NCBI GenBank assembly: GCA_003477045.1
Contig: DMTS01000070.1
Span: 8,087 to 30,922 of the forward strand
Length of the DNA stretch: 22,836 bases
Source: Candidatus Delongbacteria bacterium
GTDB lineage: Bacteria > UBA4055
Reading direction: 5' to 3'
Shown: one piece after another, positions 8,094 through 16,302 of the stretch
Layout of the letters: each line of letters starts with the position of its first letter
Numbering within the stretch: position 1 is the first letter of the stretch
Translations under genes and position numbers: made by a program
The notes under the pieces: model-generated
Seen by the model: the letters and a program-made list of their open reading frames with translations, nothing else
The model's database searches: none
What the model was told of the DNA's origin: nothing

Positions 8094-10312
8094 ACGATAT
8101 AATTAGGATCATCGCGAAGGAAAATAACTGGCCGGAGAATTCTGTTTCAACTGTGCTGAGTCTGCTCTCGGAAGGTGCAACAATTCCGTTCATCGCGCGT
8201 TACAGGAAGGAAATGACAGGCGGGCTTGATGAAAATCAGCTCAGGCTTATTGACGAACGGGCGGGATATTTAAAATCGCTGAACGAGCGTAAGGTGACTG
8301 TTATTAATACCATCACCGAATTGGGCAAAATGACTCCAGAGCTATCTCAAAAGATCGAAGATTGCCTCTCGCTTACAGAACTCGAAGATATTTATCTGCC
8401 GTACAAGCCTAAAAAGAAGACCCGTGCTTCAGCAGCAAAAGAAAAAGGGCTTGAGCCGTTAGCTCTGTTCATTCTGAATAATCCGAGATTTACAGGCGAT
8501 TTCGATTCTGTGTGCAGCTCCTACATCAATGCCGAAAAGGGAGTGAATGATAATGAATCAGCCTTGAACGGTGCTATGGATATTCTGGCTGAAATGATTT
8601 CTGAGGACGCTTCTGTCCGTAAATACTGCCGCGAATACCTGCAGAATACAAGTACGGTCGTTTCCGCCAAGGTAAAAGAGAAAGTGAAGAAAATTCCGGC
8701 AGAGGATGATGAGCCTCAAAAAAGCGGAAGCTATTCTCAGCAGTCAGATAAAACCGCTAAGGATGTTTATGAGATCTATCACGATTTTAAAATATCCGTC
8801 AGAAGCATTAAACCACATCAGGTACTCGCCGTTAACAGGGGAGAGGATGAGGGTATTTTGAAAGTCCTCCTCGATTACGATCAGGAATTTATTAATAATG
8901 CGGTCAGAAGGATATTTTTTAAGACTGACCGGTCTTACTTTAACGAGATAATTGAAAATATTATTAAGGACAGCTGGAAAAGACTTCTGTTCCCTTCGCT
9001 TGAAAGAGAAGTGTGGAACGGACTGACAGAAAAAGCTGAACTTCATGCGGTCGAAGTGTTCGCGGCCAACCTGCGCCAGCTGCTGCTTCAGCCGCCATTA
9101 CAGAATAATGTAATTATGGGCATTGATCCCGGTTTCGTATCGGGATGCAAGATCGCTGTCATTGATCCCACAGGTCAATACCTTTACGGGAATACGATCT
9201 ATCCGCATCCGCCAAAAAACAGAGCTGCCGAGGCTGTTGAAACGATGCTTAGAACGATCAGAGAATATAAAGTCAAGATAATCGCAATAGGCAACGGCAC
9301 CGCGGGAAGGGAGACGGAGGCTATTGTCGCGGATATGATCAAAGCGAATCAGCTTGAATGCAGATATCTGCTCGTAAGCGAAGCGGGCGCATCCGTTTAT
9401 TCGGCTTCAGCCATCGCTCAGGAAGAATTTCCGGACATTGAAGCTGCGCAGAGAGGCAATATTTCAATTGCCCGCAGAGTGCTTGATCCGCTTGCTGAGC
9501 TTGTCAAGATAGATCCCAAGGCTATCGGAGTCGGATTGTATCAGCACGATGTCAATCAGAAAGTGCTGGCTTCAAAACTCGAAACCGTTGTTGAATCGGT
9601 GGTCAACCATGTCGGTGTTGACATCAATACCGCCTCATCGTTTTTATTATGCCGCGTATCGGGACTGAATAAAAGATCAGCCGATAAGGTTATCGGCCTT
9701 AGAAACAGTCACGGAAGTTTCAAAAGCAGAGCAGAACTGAAGAAGATCACAGGCATGTCCGCGAAAGCGTTTGAACAGAGTGCGGGATTTTTGAAGATAA
9801 ACAACGGAACAAATCCTCTTGATAATACAGCTATCCATCCTGAGAGCTATTCCGCTGTGGATAAACTGCTTGCCGAATACAAACTTAAAGCTGAAGATAT
9901 AAATAAGCCTGAAACAAGAGAAGTATTGAGGAATATCAAGCCTGATAGTGAACTGGTGGAAAGAATAGGCGTCGGGCTGCCGACTCTGACCGATATCCTT
10001 GAAAATCTTCAGAAACCCGGACGGGACCCGAGGGAGGATATGTCAAAGCCGATACTCCGCAGCGATGTTCTGAAAGCTGACGATCTGAGCGTAGGAATGA
10101 AGCTGAAAGGAACGGTTAGAAATATCGTGGATTTCGGCGCTTTCGTTGACATAGGCATCAAACAGGATGCACTGGTCCATGTATCACAGCTTGCGGACAG
10201 ATTTGTAAAAAATCCTCTTGATGTCGTCAAAGTAGGTGATATAGTAGATGTGACCGTTGTATCAATTGATAAAGATAAAGGCCGTGTCGGGTTGAGCATG
10301 AAAAAAAGCTGA
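8090..10312 (+). CDS. tex: Tex family RNA-binding transcription accessory protein
   Basis: A 740-residue protein of the conserved Tex/Spt6-like family, a cytoplasmic nucleic-acid-binding factor linked to transcription. The N-terminal helical domain shows the family signature GATIPFIARYRKEMTGGLDE. A YqgF/RNase H-like domain begins at GIDPG (Asp346), followed by helix-hairpin-helix motifs (VVNHVGVDINTAS and later LKKITGM). The C-terminal S1 RNA-binding domain (about 666-738) reads GTVRNIVDFGAFVDIG then VHVSQLADRFVKNP and GRVGLSMK. Length and order match the family. A hydrophilic insert (about 195-220, DDEPQKSGSYSQQSDK) sits before the second helical region. The start ATG overlaps the stop of the peptidase gene. 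Nine bases separate its stop from the converging response regulator gene, and no clear terminator lies between them. Confidence 0.95.
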   Translation: MNDIIRIIAKENNWPENSVSTVLSLLSEGATIPFIARYRKEMTGGLDENQLRLIDERAGYLKSLNERKVTVINTITELGKMTPELSQKIEDCLSLTELEDIYLPYKPKKKTRASAAKEKGLEPLALFILNNPRFTGDFDSVCSSYINAEKGVNDNESALNGAMDILAEMISEDASVRKYCREYLQNTSTVVSAKVKEKVKKIPAEDDEPQKSGSYSQQSDKTAKDVYEIYHDFKISVRSIKPHQVLAVNRGEDEGILKVLLDYDQEFINNAVRRIFFKTDRSYFNEIIENIIKDSWKRLLFPSLEREVWNGLTEKAELHAVEVFAANLRQLLLQPPLQNNVIMGIDPGFVSGCKIAVIDPTGQYLYGNTIYPHPPKNRAAEAVETMLRTIREYKVKIIAIGNGTAGRETEAIVADMIKANQLECRYLLVSEAGASVYSASAIAQEEFPDIEAAQRGNISIARRVLDPLAELVKIDPKAIGVGLYQHDVNQKVLASKLETVVESVVNHVGVDINTASSFLLCRVSGLNKRSADKVIGLRNSHGSFKSRAELKKITGMSAKAFEQSAGFLKINNGTNPLDNTAIHPESYSAVDKLLAEYKLKAEDINKPETREVLRNIKPDSELVERIGVGLPTLTDILENLQKPGRDPREDMSKPILRSDVLKADDLSVGMKLKGTVRNIVDFGAFVDIGIKQDALVHVSQLADRFVKNPLDVVKVGDIVDVTVVSIDKDKGRVGLSMKKS

Positions 10313-10321
10313 TTCTTGTTT

Positions 10322-11068
10322 TTATTCCGGAAATAATTTGTCCTTTGAATTTCTGCTTACAGGTATCTCGGTTTTCTTTTTATCTTTCATTACAGCAAGA
10401 TATTTACCGCCGAACCATTTTTTGAGCTTATTTAAGTGATTCATATTGATTATAAATCCCCGGTGGATCCTTATGAAGTTTTCCGGAAGTTTTTCCTCAA
10501 GCGAAGCCAGCGTATCGTTAATAATGTATTCATCGTCAAAAGTGCAGATCGAAGTATATTTGTTGTCAGCTTTAAAAAAGAAAATGTCGTTCGTATTTAC
10601 GAACAGAACTTCGTCGCCGATCTTAATATGGATCCTTGAAAGTTTATCCTGCTTGTTCGTAAGCTCGTTTAAAAGAGAAGTGATCTTGCTGTCGTAATCA
10701 CATTTTTCTTTTTCGGTGAATTTTTTAAGCTTCTCCATTGCTTTCTGCAGCCTGTCTTCCTCTATCGGCTTAAGAAGATAGTCTATTGAGTTCGTTTCAA
10801 AAGCCTTAAGCGCGTATTCATCAAAAGCCGTAGTAAATATTACCACAGGCATATAGCTCAGGTTCTGAAGCACTTCAAACCCGTTCATACCGGGCATCTG
10901 AATATCCAAAAATATCAGGTCCGGCTTAAGTTTGTTTATTTTCTCAACCGCTTCTATCCCGTTCTCAGCCATATCTATGATATCAATTTCATCGAACTGC
11001 TCGAGTTTTTTCTTTAGACCGAGCCTTGACAGCTCTTCGTCTTCAACTAAAATCGTTTTGTAAAACAT
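10322..11068 (-). CDS. LytTR-type response regulator
   Basis: A 248-residue DNA-binding regulator, predicted to be phosphorylated by the kinase encoded just upstream. The receiver domain (1-120) has the acidic pair Glu9/Asp10, phospho-acceptor Asp55 in FLDIQMPG, Thr79/Thr80 and Lys100 in LLKP. The C-terminal LytTR domain (about 145-245) shows RIHIKIGDEVLFV, FFFKADNKYTSICT, FIRIHRGFIINM and the final EIPVSRNSKD, as in AlgR/AgrA/LytR regulators. The start codon is 8 bases from the stop of the kinase gene, and AGGTGA overlaps that stop, so expression is coupled. Targets are unknown. Confidence 0.94.
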   Translation of the reverse strand: MFYKTILVEDEELSRLGLKKKLEQFDEIDIIDMAENGIEAVEKINKLKPDLIFLDIQMPGMNGFEVLQNLSYMPVVIFTTAFDEYALKAFETNSIDYLLKPIEEDRLQKAMEKLKKFTEKEKCDYDSKITSLLNELTNKQDKLSRIHIKIGDEVLFVNTNDIFFFKADNKYTSICTFDDEYIINDTLASLEEKLPENFIRIHRGFIINMNHLNKLKKWFGGKYLAVMKDKKKTEIPVSRNSKDKLFPE

Positions 11069-11076
11069 TTTGTCAC

Positions 11077-12834
11077 CTATATTTTTTTAGGGATTGAAAT
11101 TATTACTTTAAATCCGTTTTCTTTTTCAATTTTGAAGCTGTGATCGCCGTTATAAACCAGATGAAGTCTTTCTTTAACGCTTGAAAGTCCTATTCCGTTC
11201 CCTTCCGGCTTGCTGTCTCCTTCTTTTGTTATCCCGTTATCTTCTACAATGATAGTAACTTTCCCCGGTATTTTCTCATAAGCGGATATTTTTACAATAC
11301 CGCCTTCAAGCCTGTTCGATAAGCCGTGCTTAATGCTGTTCTCTGCAAGAGGCTGTATCAGCAGCGGCGGAATAAGCATGTTGGAAAGAGTGTCGGGGAT
11401 ATCTATAACATATTCGAGCCTTTTGCCGAATCTTATTTTTTCTATTTCAAGGTATTTTCTGATCATCAGGATCTCTTCTTCAAGCTGAACGAATTCATTC
11501 TTTGATGTTCTCAAGGTATATCTCAACAGACCCGATATATTCTGAAGCATTTTTCTTGCAGAATCCGGATCGAAATTTATAAGTTCGGTTATGGAACTGA
11601 TAGCATTGAATAGGAAATGCGGATTTATTTTTGATTCAAGTGAAGAAAGTTCGGCTCTGACTCTTTTTTCGTCAAGTTTAAGTTCGTTTATTTTTTTCTG
11701 TTTCAGCTTTCTGTAGAACATAAAATATGTAGCGGCAAGAATGAAAGCGAAGATACCGGCGTAAATATATCTTATATTCTTTTCTTTTTCCAGCTTGAGT
11801 TTAAGCAGTTCTTTCTCTATTTCCTTTTTTGAAATCTCATAATCAATTTCTATCTTGGAGACAGGTATCTGAGAAGAGCTTTTTTCTGAAGAAAATGAGT
11901 TGAAAAGCATATAGTATTTGTTTGCGTTTTTAAAATCTTTGAGCAGATTATACAAGCCGTACAGACCCATGTAATTCTCTTTGATCATATCGTCATTTCT
12001 GTACTCTTCAGAAATTTCAAGACTTTTGTGCAGATAATCAAGGGCAAGCTTATAGTCGCCGTTGACCTTATACATGGAAGCAAGATTAAAATAAGCAACC
12101 GAAAGGCTTCCGACCAGATTGTATTCCTCATAGATCTTTGCCGCCTTTTTATAAAATTCGAAAGCGACATCATAATTACCCATCATTTCATTTAAGTCTC
12201 CGGCAGCATTGTAGCAATTTCCGGCGAACCAGACGTCATCTCTTTTCTGAGCCAGCTCCAAAGCTTTGAAATTATGTTCAAGAGCTTTTTCATATTCGAA
12301 CCTGCCTCTGTATGCAAGGCTGAGAAAATAGTTTGCTCTCGTCATGATCTCATCGTCATTTTGAGTCGCAGCAGTATCCAGTGCTTCGTGAGCAAAGAGC
12401 AATGATCTGTCGAAATTCTTTGATTTTAGGCAGACATCCGCCATCTTTAGAAGAGTTTCAGAGTATTCTTTTTTTCTGCTGGCAGTCTTTAAAACTTCCG
12501 CCTTTTTCGTAAAGTAATCTAAAGCCGTGCTGTAATTTTCAGACATTAGATATATATCACCTAATGATTCGTAAGATCTCAAAAGACCGTCAGTATAATT
12601 GATCTGAGCAGACAGGTCTCTTGCTTCGAGCAGGCATGCAATTCCTTTATGGGTATCGCTGTGTCTGGTCATATAGAAGCCGGCCATTTGCATAAGCGCG
12701 TCGGCCTTAGCAGTACCCTCAGTTGTTCTCAATATATCGTCAATACAGTTTATCTTATAGGAGAACTTGAATGTGTTCTGGCTGTAAAGGCTGAAGATCA
12801 TCATCAAAAGTATTAGTCCGTATCGTATCTTCAT
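11077..12834 (-). CDS. TPR-domain sensor histidine kinase (LytS/YehU-like, His_kinase family)
   Basis: A 585-residue membrane kinase. Residues 1-19 are a signal sequence. About 40-330 are TPR repeats (patterns such as ALDYFTKKAEVL, ALEHNFKALELA, AFEFYKKAAKIYEE, ALDYLHKSLEIS). A charged coiled coil leads into one membrane helix at about 353-372 (IYAGIFAFILAATYFMFY). The cytoplasmic part has the phospho-acceptor His406 in NPHFLFN, Asn499 in the N box AENSIKHG, DNG at the G1 box and GNGIGLSSVKERL. This layout places the TPRs outside the cytoplasm, suggesting they sense a protein or peptide partner. The ATG overlaps the stop of the lipoprotein gene (ATGA) and the response regulator follows 8 bases later, so these three probably work together. 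Confidence 0.93.
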   Translation of the reverse strand: MKIRYGLILLMMIFSLYSQNTFKFSYKINCIDDILRTTEGTAKADALMQMAGFYMTRHSDTHKGIACLLEARDLSAQINYTDGLLRSYESLGDIYLMSENYSTALDYFTKKAEVLKTASRKKEYSETLLKMADVCLKSKNFDRSLLFAHEALDTAATQNDDEIMTRANYFLSLAYRGRFEYEKALEHNFKALELAQKRDDVWFAGNCYNAAGDLNEMMGNYDVAFEFYKKAAKIYEEYNLVGSLSVAYFNLASMYKVNGDYKLALDYLHKSLEISEEYRNDDMIKENYMGLYGLYNLLKDFKNANKYYMLFNSFSSEKSSSQIPVSKIEIDYEISKKEIEKELLKLKLEKEKNIRYIYAGIFAFILAATYFMFYRKLKQKKINELKLDEKRVRAELSSLESKINPHFLFNAISSITELINFDPDSARKMLQNISGLLRYTLRTSKNEFVQLEEEILMIRKYLEIEKIRFGKRLEYVIDIPDTLSNMLIPPLLIQPLAENSIKHGLSNRLEGGIVKISAYEKIPGKVTIIVEDNGITKEGDSKPEGNGIGLSSVKERLHLVYNGDHSFKIEKENGFKVIISIPKKI

Positions 12835-13958
12835 TTTACGCTCCCGCTGACTGAACCTGTTTCATATACGATGAGCGAAGAATGTATCGGGTCAGTAATA
12901 AATAGTTTGTTTCCGCGCATATCGATCAGATCTATCCTCTGCGCATTTTTAACAAGAATTGTTTTTTTATAAAGTCCTGATGGATCGAAAATATCGAATA
13001 TTGAGTTTTCAATTCCGTATATCGATGCATCCGAAGCTCTTCTTACCCATAAATTATTATAGCCGTCAACTAAAAGCAATTCGATAAAAGGTTTATTAAC
13101 TGATTTAAGCGCAGGTGTTTTAAATTTCTTTGAAGTATCTTTCCTTCTTTCAAGTTCTTCTTTGGAAAATTTAACAGGCGGGAGTTTATTATCTATTACA
13201 AATTTCAGATTAATGCTGTAATCGTAGCAATATATCCTGTAACTGCTGTCTGAGTCTATTCCTATATATATAAGTTCGTTCTTTCTGTCAACTGCGAAAG
13301 GAAATGTTTTTATCTCGGGGTCAATATTACCGTAAAAGTAAGATCCGAAAAAACTGCTGATAAGTTTTTGCTGCCTGAAATTATTATCGGTACTTTTGAG
13401 TTCAATACCTATGTAAGTATCCTCATTTTTTGCGAGATTCGTACGGAATGAACCTATCATTTTATTGTCATCTAAAAGCTCGATCTCATTAGGTATTTCG
13501 CTTTCGAAGTTAATTTCTCCAAATTTAGAACCGCTTCCGGAATATTTCAGAAGCCGTTTCTCTTTGGCAAAGCCTATATACAAAGTATCGTTGATAACGC
13601 TGAGTGAGCTTACTCTCGAACTGTCTAATTCCGTAACAATAGAATTCTGGAATATACCTGAGCTGTCGTATCTTTTTATCAAGGGTGATTTATATTCTAC
13701 AATATAAAAATTTTCCTCGGAATCGAATTTGATATCTACAGGGTTTTTTAGTACTGAGCTGTCCAGCGAGAAGACTTCTTTCAAAGTTATCTCTTCCGGC
13801 TCGGTAAACCGATCATTCGATATTGTAGTATAGTTTTCGCCATGTTCGTTATTAGAAGTACATCCAGACAATATTATCACGGCTGCGATGCAGAGAAGAC
13901 TTTCAAAAATGTTGTTGAACTTGATCTTGTCCGGGTCTAGACACCTGTTAAAGTACAT
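12831..13958 (-). CDS. Lipoprotein with six-bladed (NHL-like) beta-propeller
   Basis: From the ATG at 13958 this is a 375-residue protein with a lipoprotein signal: basic n-region, hydrophobic stretch LLCIAAVIIL and lipobox L-S-G-Cys33. The mature part has propeller blades of the NHL/6-bladed type, for example VDIKFDSEENFYIVEYKSP with IKRYDSSGIFQNS, then SLSVINDTLYIGF with LLKYSGSGSKFGE, and near the end KNAQRIDLIDMRGNKLFITD. Such propellers usually bind proteins or carbohydrates. The frame stays open upstream to an ATG at 14087, adding 43 mostly polar residues before the signal peptide. I prefer 13958 because AAGGAAG lies about 8 bases before it and the signal peptide then starts at the N terminus. 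Coupled by ATGA overlap to the TPR kinase, so it may be its extracytoplasmic input partner; that is inference. Confidence 0.8.
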   Translation of the reverse strand: MYFNRCLDPDKIKFNNIFESLLCIAAVIILSGCTSNNEHGENYTTISNDRFTEPEEITLKEVFSLDSSVLKNPVDIKFDSEENFYIVEYKSPLIKRYDSSGIFQNSIVTELDSSRVSSLSVINDTLYIGFAKEKRLLKYSGSGSKFGEINFESEIPNEIELLDDNKMIGSFRTNLAKNEDTYIGIELKSTDNNFRQQKLISSFFGSYFYGNIDPEIKTFPFAVDRKNELIYIGIDSDSSYRIYCYDYSINLKFVIDNKLPPVKFSKEELERRKDTSKKFKTPALKSVNKPFIELLLVDGYNNLWVRRASDASIYGIENSIFDIFDPSGLYKKTILVKNAQRIDLIDMRGNKLFITDPIHSSLIVYETGSVSGSVK

Positions 13959-14128
13959 GTTCTTTCTTCCTTTTGATACCGCTTGTTTATTTTTACCGAT
14001 CTTCTGTTCGGAATCCGATACGATCTCTTCAAATCCGCGGATTATCGGTTCTTCCGTTTCAGAGTTTATTTCATTTAAGATCAGCATTTTAGTTCCCGTT
14101 TTTATGGTTTTTTATCTCATCTGACTGT

Positions 14129-14158
14129 ATTATAACTAATTTTTAGTATAAATATCAA
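14129..14158 (-). promoter_or_regulatory. Predicted promoter of the propeller lipoprotein-kinase-regulator cassette
   Basis: On the minus strand TTGATA (14153-14158) and a perfect TATAAT (14129-14134) are 18 bases apart. Transcription would begin near 14122, about 35 bases before the ATG at 14087 and about 165 before the preferred start at 13958. It lies in the gap (14088-14225) after the EamA transporter gene, so the cassette has its own promoter. No operator-like repeat stands out. Confidence 0.6.
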
Positions 14159-14225
14159 CAAATTCCGATAAAAGATGTAAAAACACAGATGAAACGACAT
14201 CAGTTCTGACGGGAAATTTTCAAAA

Positions 14226-15152
14226 TTACATAATCTGCAGGGTCTTCTTTTTAAACAGGCCTTTCAGCTGCGATAGAACTATACCGAGAAGAACTATTGA
14301 CATTCCGAGTATCTTTTTTGTGTCGAAATGCTCATTGAGCGCAAAATAAGAGATCACCGCTGTGAAAACAGGTATAAGGTTAGTGAAGACATTTGTTTTT
14401 GAAATACCAAGTTCTTTAATGGGTTTTATTATAAGAACGAAAGCAAGTACCGACGCAAAAAAAGACATATAAAAAAGTGTAGAGATCATATTGAAAAATG
14501 TACCGTCAATCATTGTTTTACTTACTTTTTCACCTATAGTGCCATATTCAAGCACTAAAAAAAGCGGCAGGAACAAAAAAGCGCCGAAGATGCTCTGATA
14601 TTTTGCTATGGTCATAGATGAATAGTCTTTCGAGAGTTTTTTTACGATTATACCATAGCTGACCGCTCCGAGCACGGCAATGAAAAGCAGAACCACTCCT
14701 TTGATAGTGAAATCAGCCGCCGCGCTTGGATTTACAAGGATCATGATGACCCCGGCGAAAGAAAGCAGAAGTCCTAAGATATTAAAGATATTCAGTTTTT
14801 CATTTAGTATTTTAAAAGCGAAGACAGGAGTAAGTACGGGTATCATTGAGATAATTACCGAAGCGACTGTTGATGAAACATAGAGCATTCCGTAAGATTC
14901 TCCGAGAAAATAAATGAACGGCTCAAAAAAAGCCAGCATCAGCAGATTCTTGTAGTCCTGCACGGCAAGTTTTTCCTTTGTCTTAAAAAAATATTTTGTA
15001 ACAAATATAAGTATCAGCGAAGCTATCACCAGCCGGAAAAATATGACAGTGATGGGACCGATATAATCGAGGATAATTTTATACCAGATAAAAGTTAAAG
15101 CCCAGAATACCATGGGAAGTATTGCGAAGGTATAAAGAATAAATTTTTTCAT
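14226..15152 (-). CDS. EamA/DMT superfamily transporter
   Basis: A 308-residue inner-membrane protein with about ten hydrophobic helices in two EamA repeats. The first repeat opens with ILPMVFWALTFIWYKI and includes FFEPFIYFLGESYGMLYVSSTVASVIISMIPVL in segments; the second opens with GVVLLFIAVLGAVSYGIIVKKLSK and ends NLIPVFTAVISYFALNEHFDTKKILGMSIVLLG. This is the RhaT/YdcZ-like drug/metabolite exporter fold. Substrate cannot be predicted. The start codon lies only 20 bases past the T-run of the gap terminator and the Shine-Dalgarno is weak (AGAG). Expression may depend on readthrough or on an unseen promoter. Confidence 0.92.
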   Translation of the reverse strand: MKKFILYTFAILPMVFWALTFIWYKIILDYIGPITVIFFRLVIASLILIFVTKYFFKTKEKLAVQDYKNLLMLAFFEPFIYFLGESYGMLYVSSTVASVIISMIPVLTPVFAFKILNEKLNIFNILGLLLSFAGVIMILVNPSAAADFTIKGVVLLFIAVLGAVSYGIIVKKLSKDYSSMTIAKYQSIFGAFLFLPLFLVLEYGTIGEKVSKTMIDGTFFNMISTLFYMSFFASVLAFVLIIKPIKELGISKTNVFTNLIPVFTAVISYFALNEHFDTKKILGMSIVLLGIVLSQLKGLFKKKTLQIM

Positions 15153-15171
15153 TGAAAGCTCTTTTAATAAT

Positions 15172-15200
15172 AAAAAAAGGGCAGACTTTTATTCTGCCCT
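15172..15200 (-). terminator. Intrinsic terminator of gap
   Basis: Read on the minus strand just after the gap stop codon: AGGGCAGA (15193-15200), a 7-base loop, TCTGCCCT (15178-15185), then a run of seven T (15172-15178). The 8-bp stem is perfect and GC-rich. It lies immediately before the EamA transporter start. Confidence 0.93.
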
Positions 15201-15218
15201 GCAAGAAAATACTTCAGG

Positions 15219-16226
15219 CTAAACCTTCGCCATTTTTTCGATCAGGTCAACCACTCTGTTTGAATAACCGAATTCGTTATCATACCAGGAAACTATTTTT
15301 ATGAAATTACCATCCAGAACCTTTGTCAGTCCCGCATCAAAAATAGATGAGTGCGGATTTCCGACTATATCAATGCTTACTATAGGGTCTGTGCAGTATT
15401 CCAGAATTCCTTTCATAGCTCCGTCTGCTGCTTCTTTAACAGCTGCGTTGATCTCTTCGACAGTAGCGGGTTTTAAAAGTTCGCAGGTCAGATCAACTAC
15501 CGAACCGTCAGGAGTAGGCACACGCATAGCGAAGCCGTCCATTTTTCCTTTAAGTTCGGGAACAACAAGTCCTACGGCTTTTGCAGCTCCCGTGCTTGTC
15601 GGAATAATCGAGACAGCTGCTGCGCGGGCTCTTCTTAGATCTTTATGCGGAGCATCCAGGATTATCTGGTCGTTTGTATAAGAGTGAATAGTGTTCATAA
15701 GTCCGCATTTGATCCCGAATTTATCGTTCAGGACTTTTGCTACCGGCGCCAGGCAGTTCGTCGTACATGAGGCGTTCGACACGAATTTTACATCTTTTGT
15801 GATCGCCTGCTCGTTCACGCCGAGAACTACTGTCGCATCAACATCTTCGGCTTTATCCGCAGGAACTGTTAATATTACTCTTTTGGCTCCTGCTTTAATA
15901 TGTTTGCCCATTTTTTCCCTGCTTCTGAAGACTCCTGTTGATTCAACAACTATGTCAACTCCGAGCGCTCCCCACGGTAAAGCTTCAGGATCCCTTTCTG
16001 CATGGATCTTTATAGGTTTTCCGTTTACTATGAGCATGTCGCCTTCAGCTTTTACTTCGCCCTTGAATTTTCCGTGAACGGAATCATATTTTAGTAGATG
16101 CGCAAGAGTTTTAGCATCGGTAAGATCATTAATTCCTACAACTTCAATATCTTTTCTTTCCTGAATGATCCTGAAGACCACCCTTCCGATCCTGCCGAAC
16201 CCGTTTATGGCAATTTTGATACTCAT
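15219..16226 (-). CDS. gap: Glyceraldehyde-3-phosphate dehydrogenase, type I
   Basis: A 335-residue glycolytic/gluconeogenic enzyme that converts glyceraldehyde-3-phosphate, phosphate and NAD+ to 1,3-bisphosphoglycerate. The Rossmann start is KIAINGFGRIGR. The catalytic Cys154 lies in the signature NASCTTNCLAP. Later motifs include HSYTNDQ, LRRARAAAVSIIPTSTGAAKAVG, RVPTPDGSVVDLTCEL in segments and WYDNEFGYSNR near the C terminus. Length is normal. AGAGGTGA about 5 bases before the ATG is a strong ribosome binding site. It probably has its own promoter in the 16227-16302 gap and ends at a strong terminator, so it is likely a single-gene transcript, as is common for highly expressed gap. Confidence 0.98.
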   Translation of the reverse strand: MSIKIAINGFGRIGRVVFRIIQERKDIEVVGINDLTDAKTLAHLLKYDSVHGKFKGEVKAEGDMLIVNGKPIKIHAERDPEALPWGALGVDIVVESTGVFRSREKMGKHIKAGAKRVILTVPADKAEDVDATVVLGVNEQAITKDVKFVSNASCTTNCLAPVAKVLNDKFGIKCGLMNTIHSYTNDQIILDAPHKDLRRARAAAVSIIPTSTGAAKAVGLVVPELKGKMDGFAMRVPTPDGSVVDLTCELLKPATVEEINAAVKEAADGAMKGILEYCTDPIVSIDIVGNPHSSIFDAGLTKVLDGNFIKIVSWYDNEFGYSNRVVDLIEKMAKV

Positions 16227-16240
16227 TTTCTCACCTCTTT

Positions 16241-16254
16241 AATTTAATTAAATT
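16241..16254. repeat. 14-bp AT-only perfect palindrome upstream of gap
   Basis: AATTTAATTAAATT is its own reverse complement and lies 15 bases before the gap start, between the predicted promoter and the ribosome binding site. It could be a regulator site, but AT-rich sequence makes such palindromes easy to get by chance. Confidence 0.4.
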
Positions 16255-16264
16255 TAACGCATTA

Positions 16265-16293
16265 AATTAATAATTCCTATATACTGAAGTCAA
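16265..16293 (-). promoter_or_regulatory. Possible gap promoter
   Basis: On the minus strand TTGACT (16288-16293) matches the -35 consensus at 5 of 6 positions. With 17-base spacing the -10 would be TTAATT (16265-16270), a poor match; TATTAA at 15-base spacing is an alternative. The location, just past the HPt gene stop and 60 bases before gap, fits. Confidence 0.35.
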
Positions 16294-16302
16294 GGATAAT
16301 AT

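Noticed and set aside
10290..10335. A terminator between the converging tex and response regulator genes
   Set aside because: Only a weak A-run/T-run pairing without a GC stem; not convincing.
14165..14225. Hairpin after the EamA gene (CGTCA ... TGATG)
   Set aside because: Five base pairs including a wobble, and no T-run directly after; not a supported terminator.
15301..16077. Two open frames on the plus strand, over 120 codons each
   Set aside because: They are antisense to gap, with Ser/Thr/Pro-rich nonsense-like translations; gap is unmistakable.
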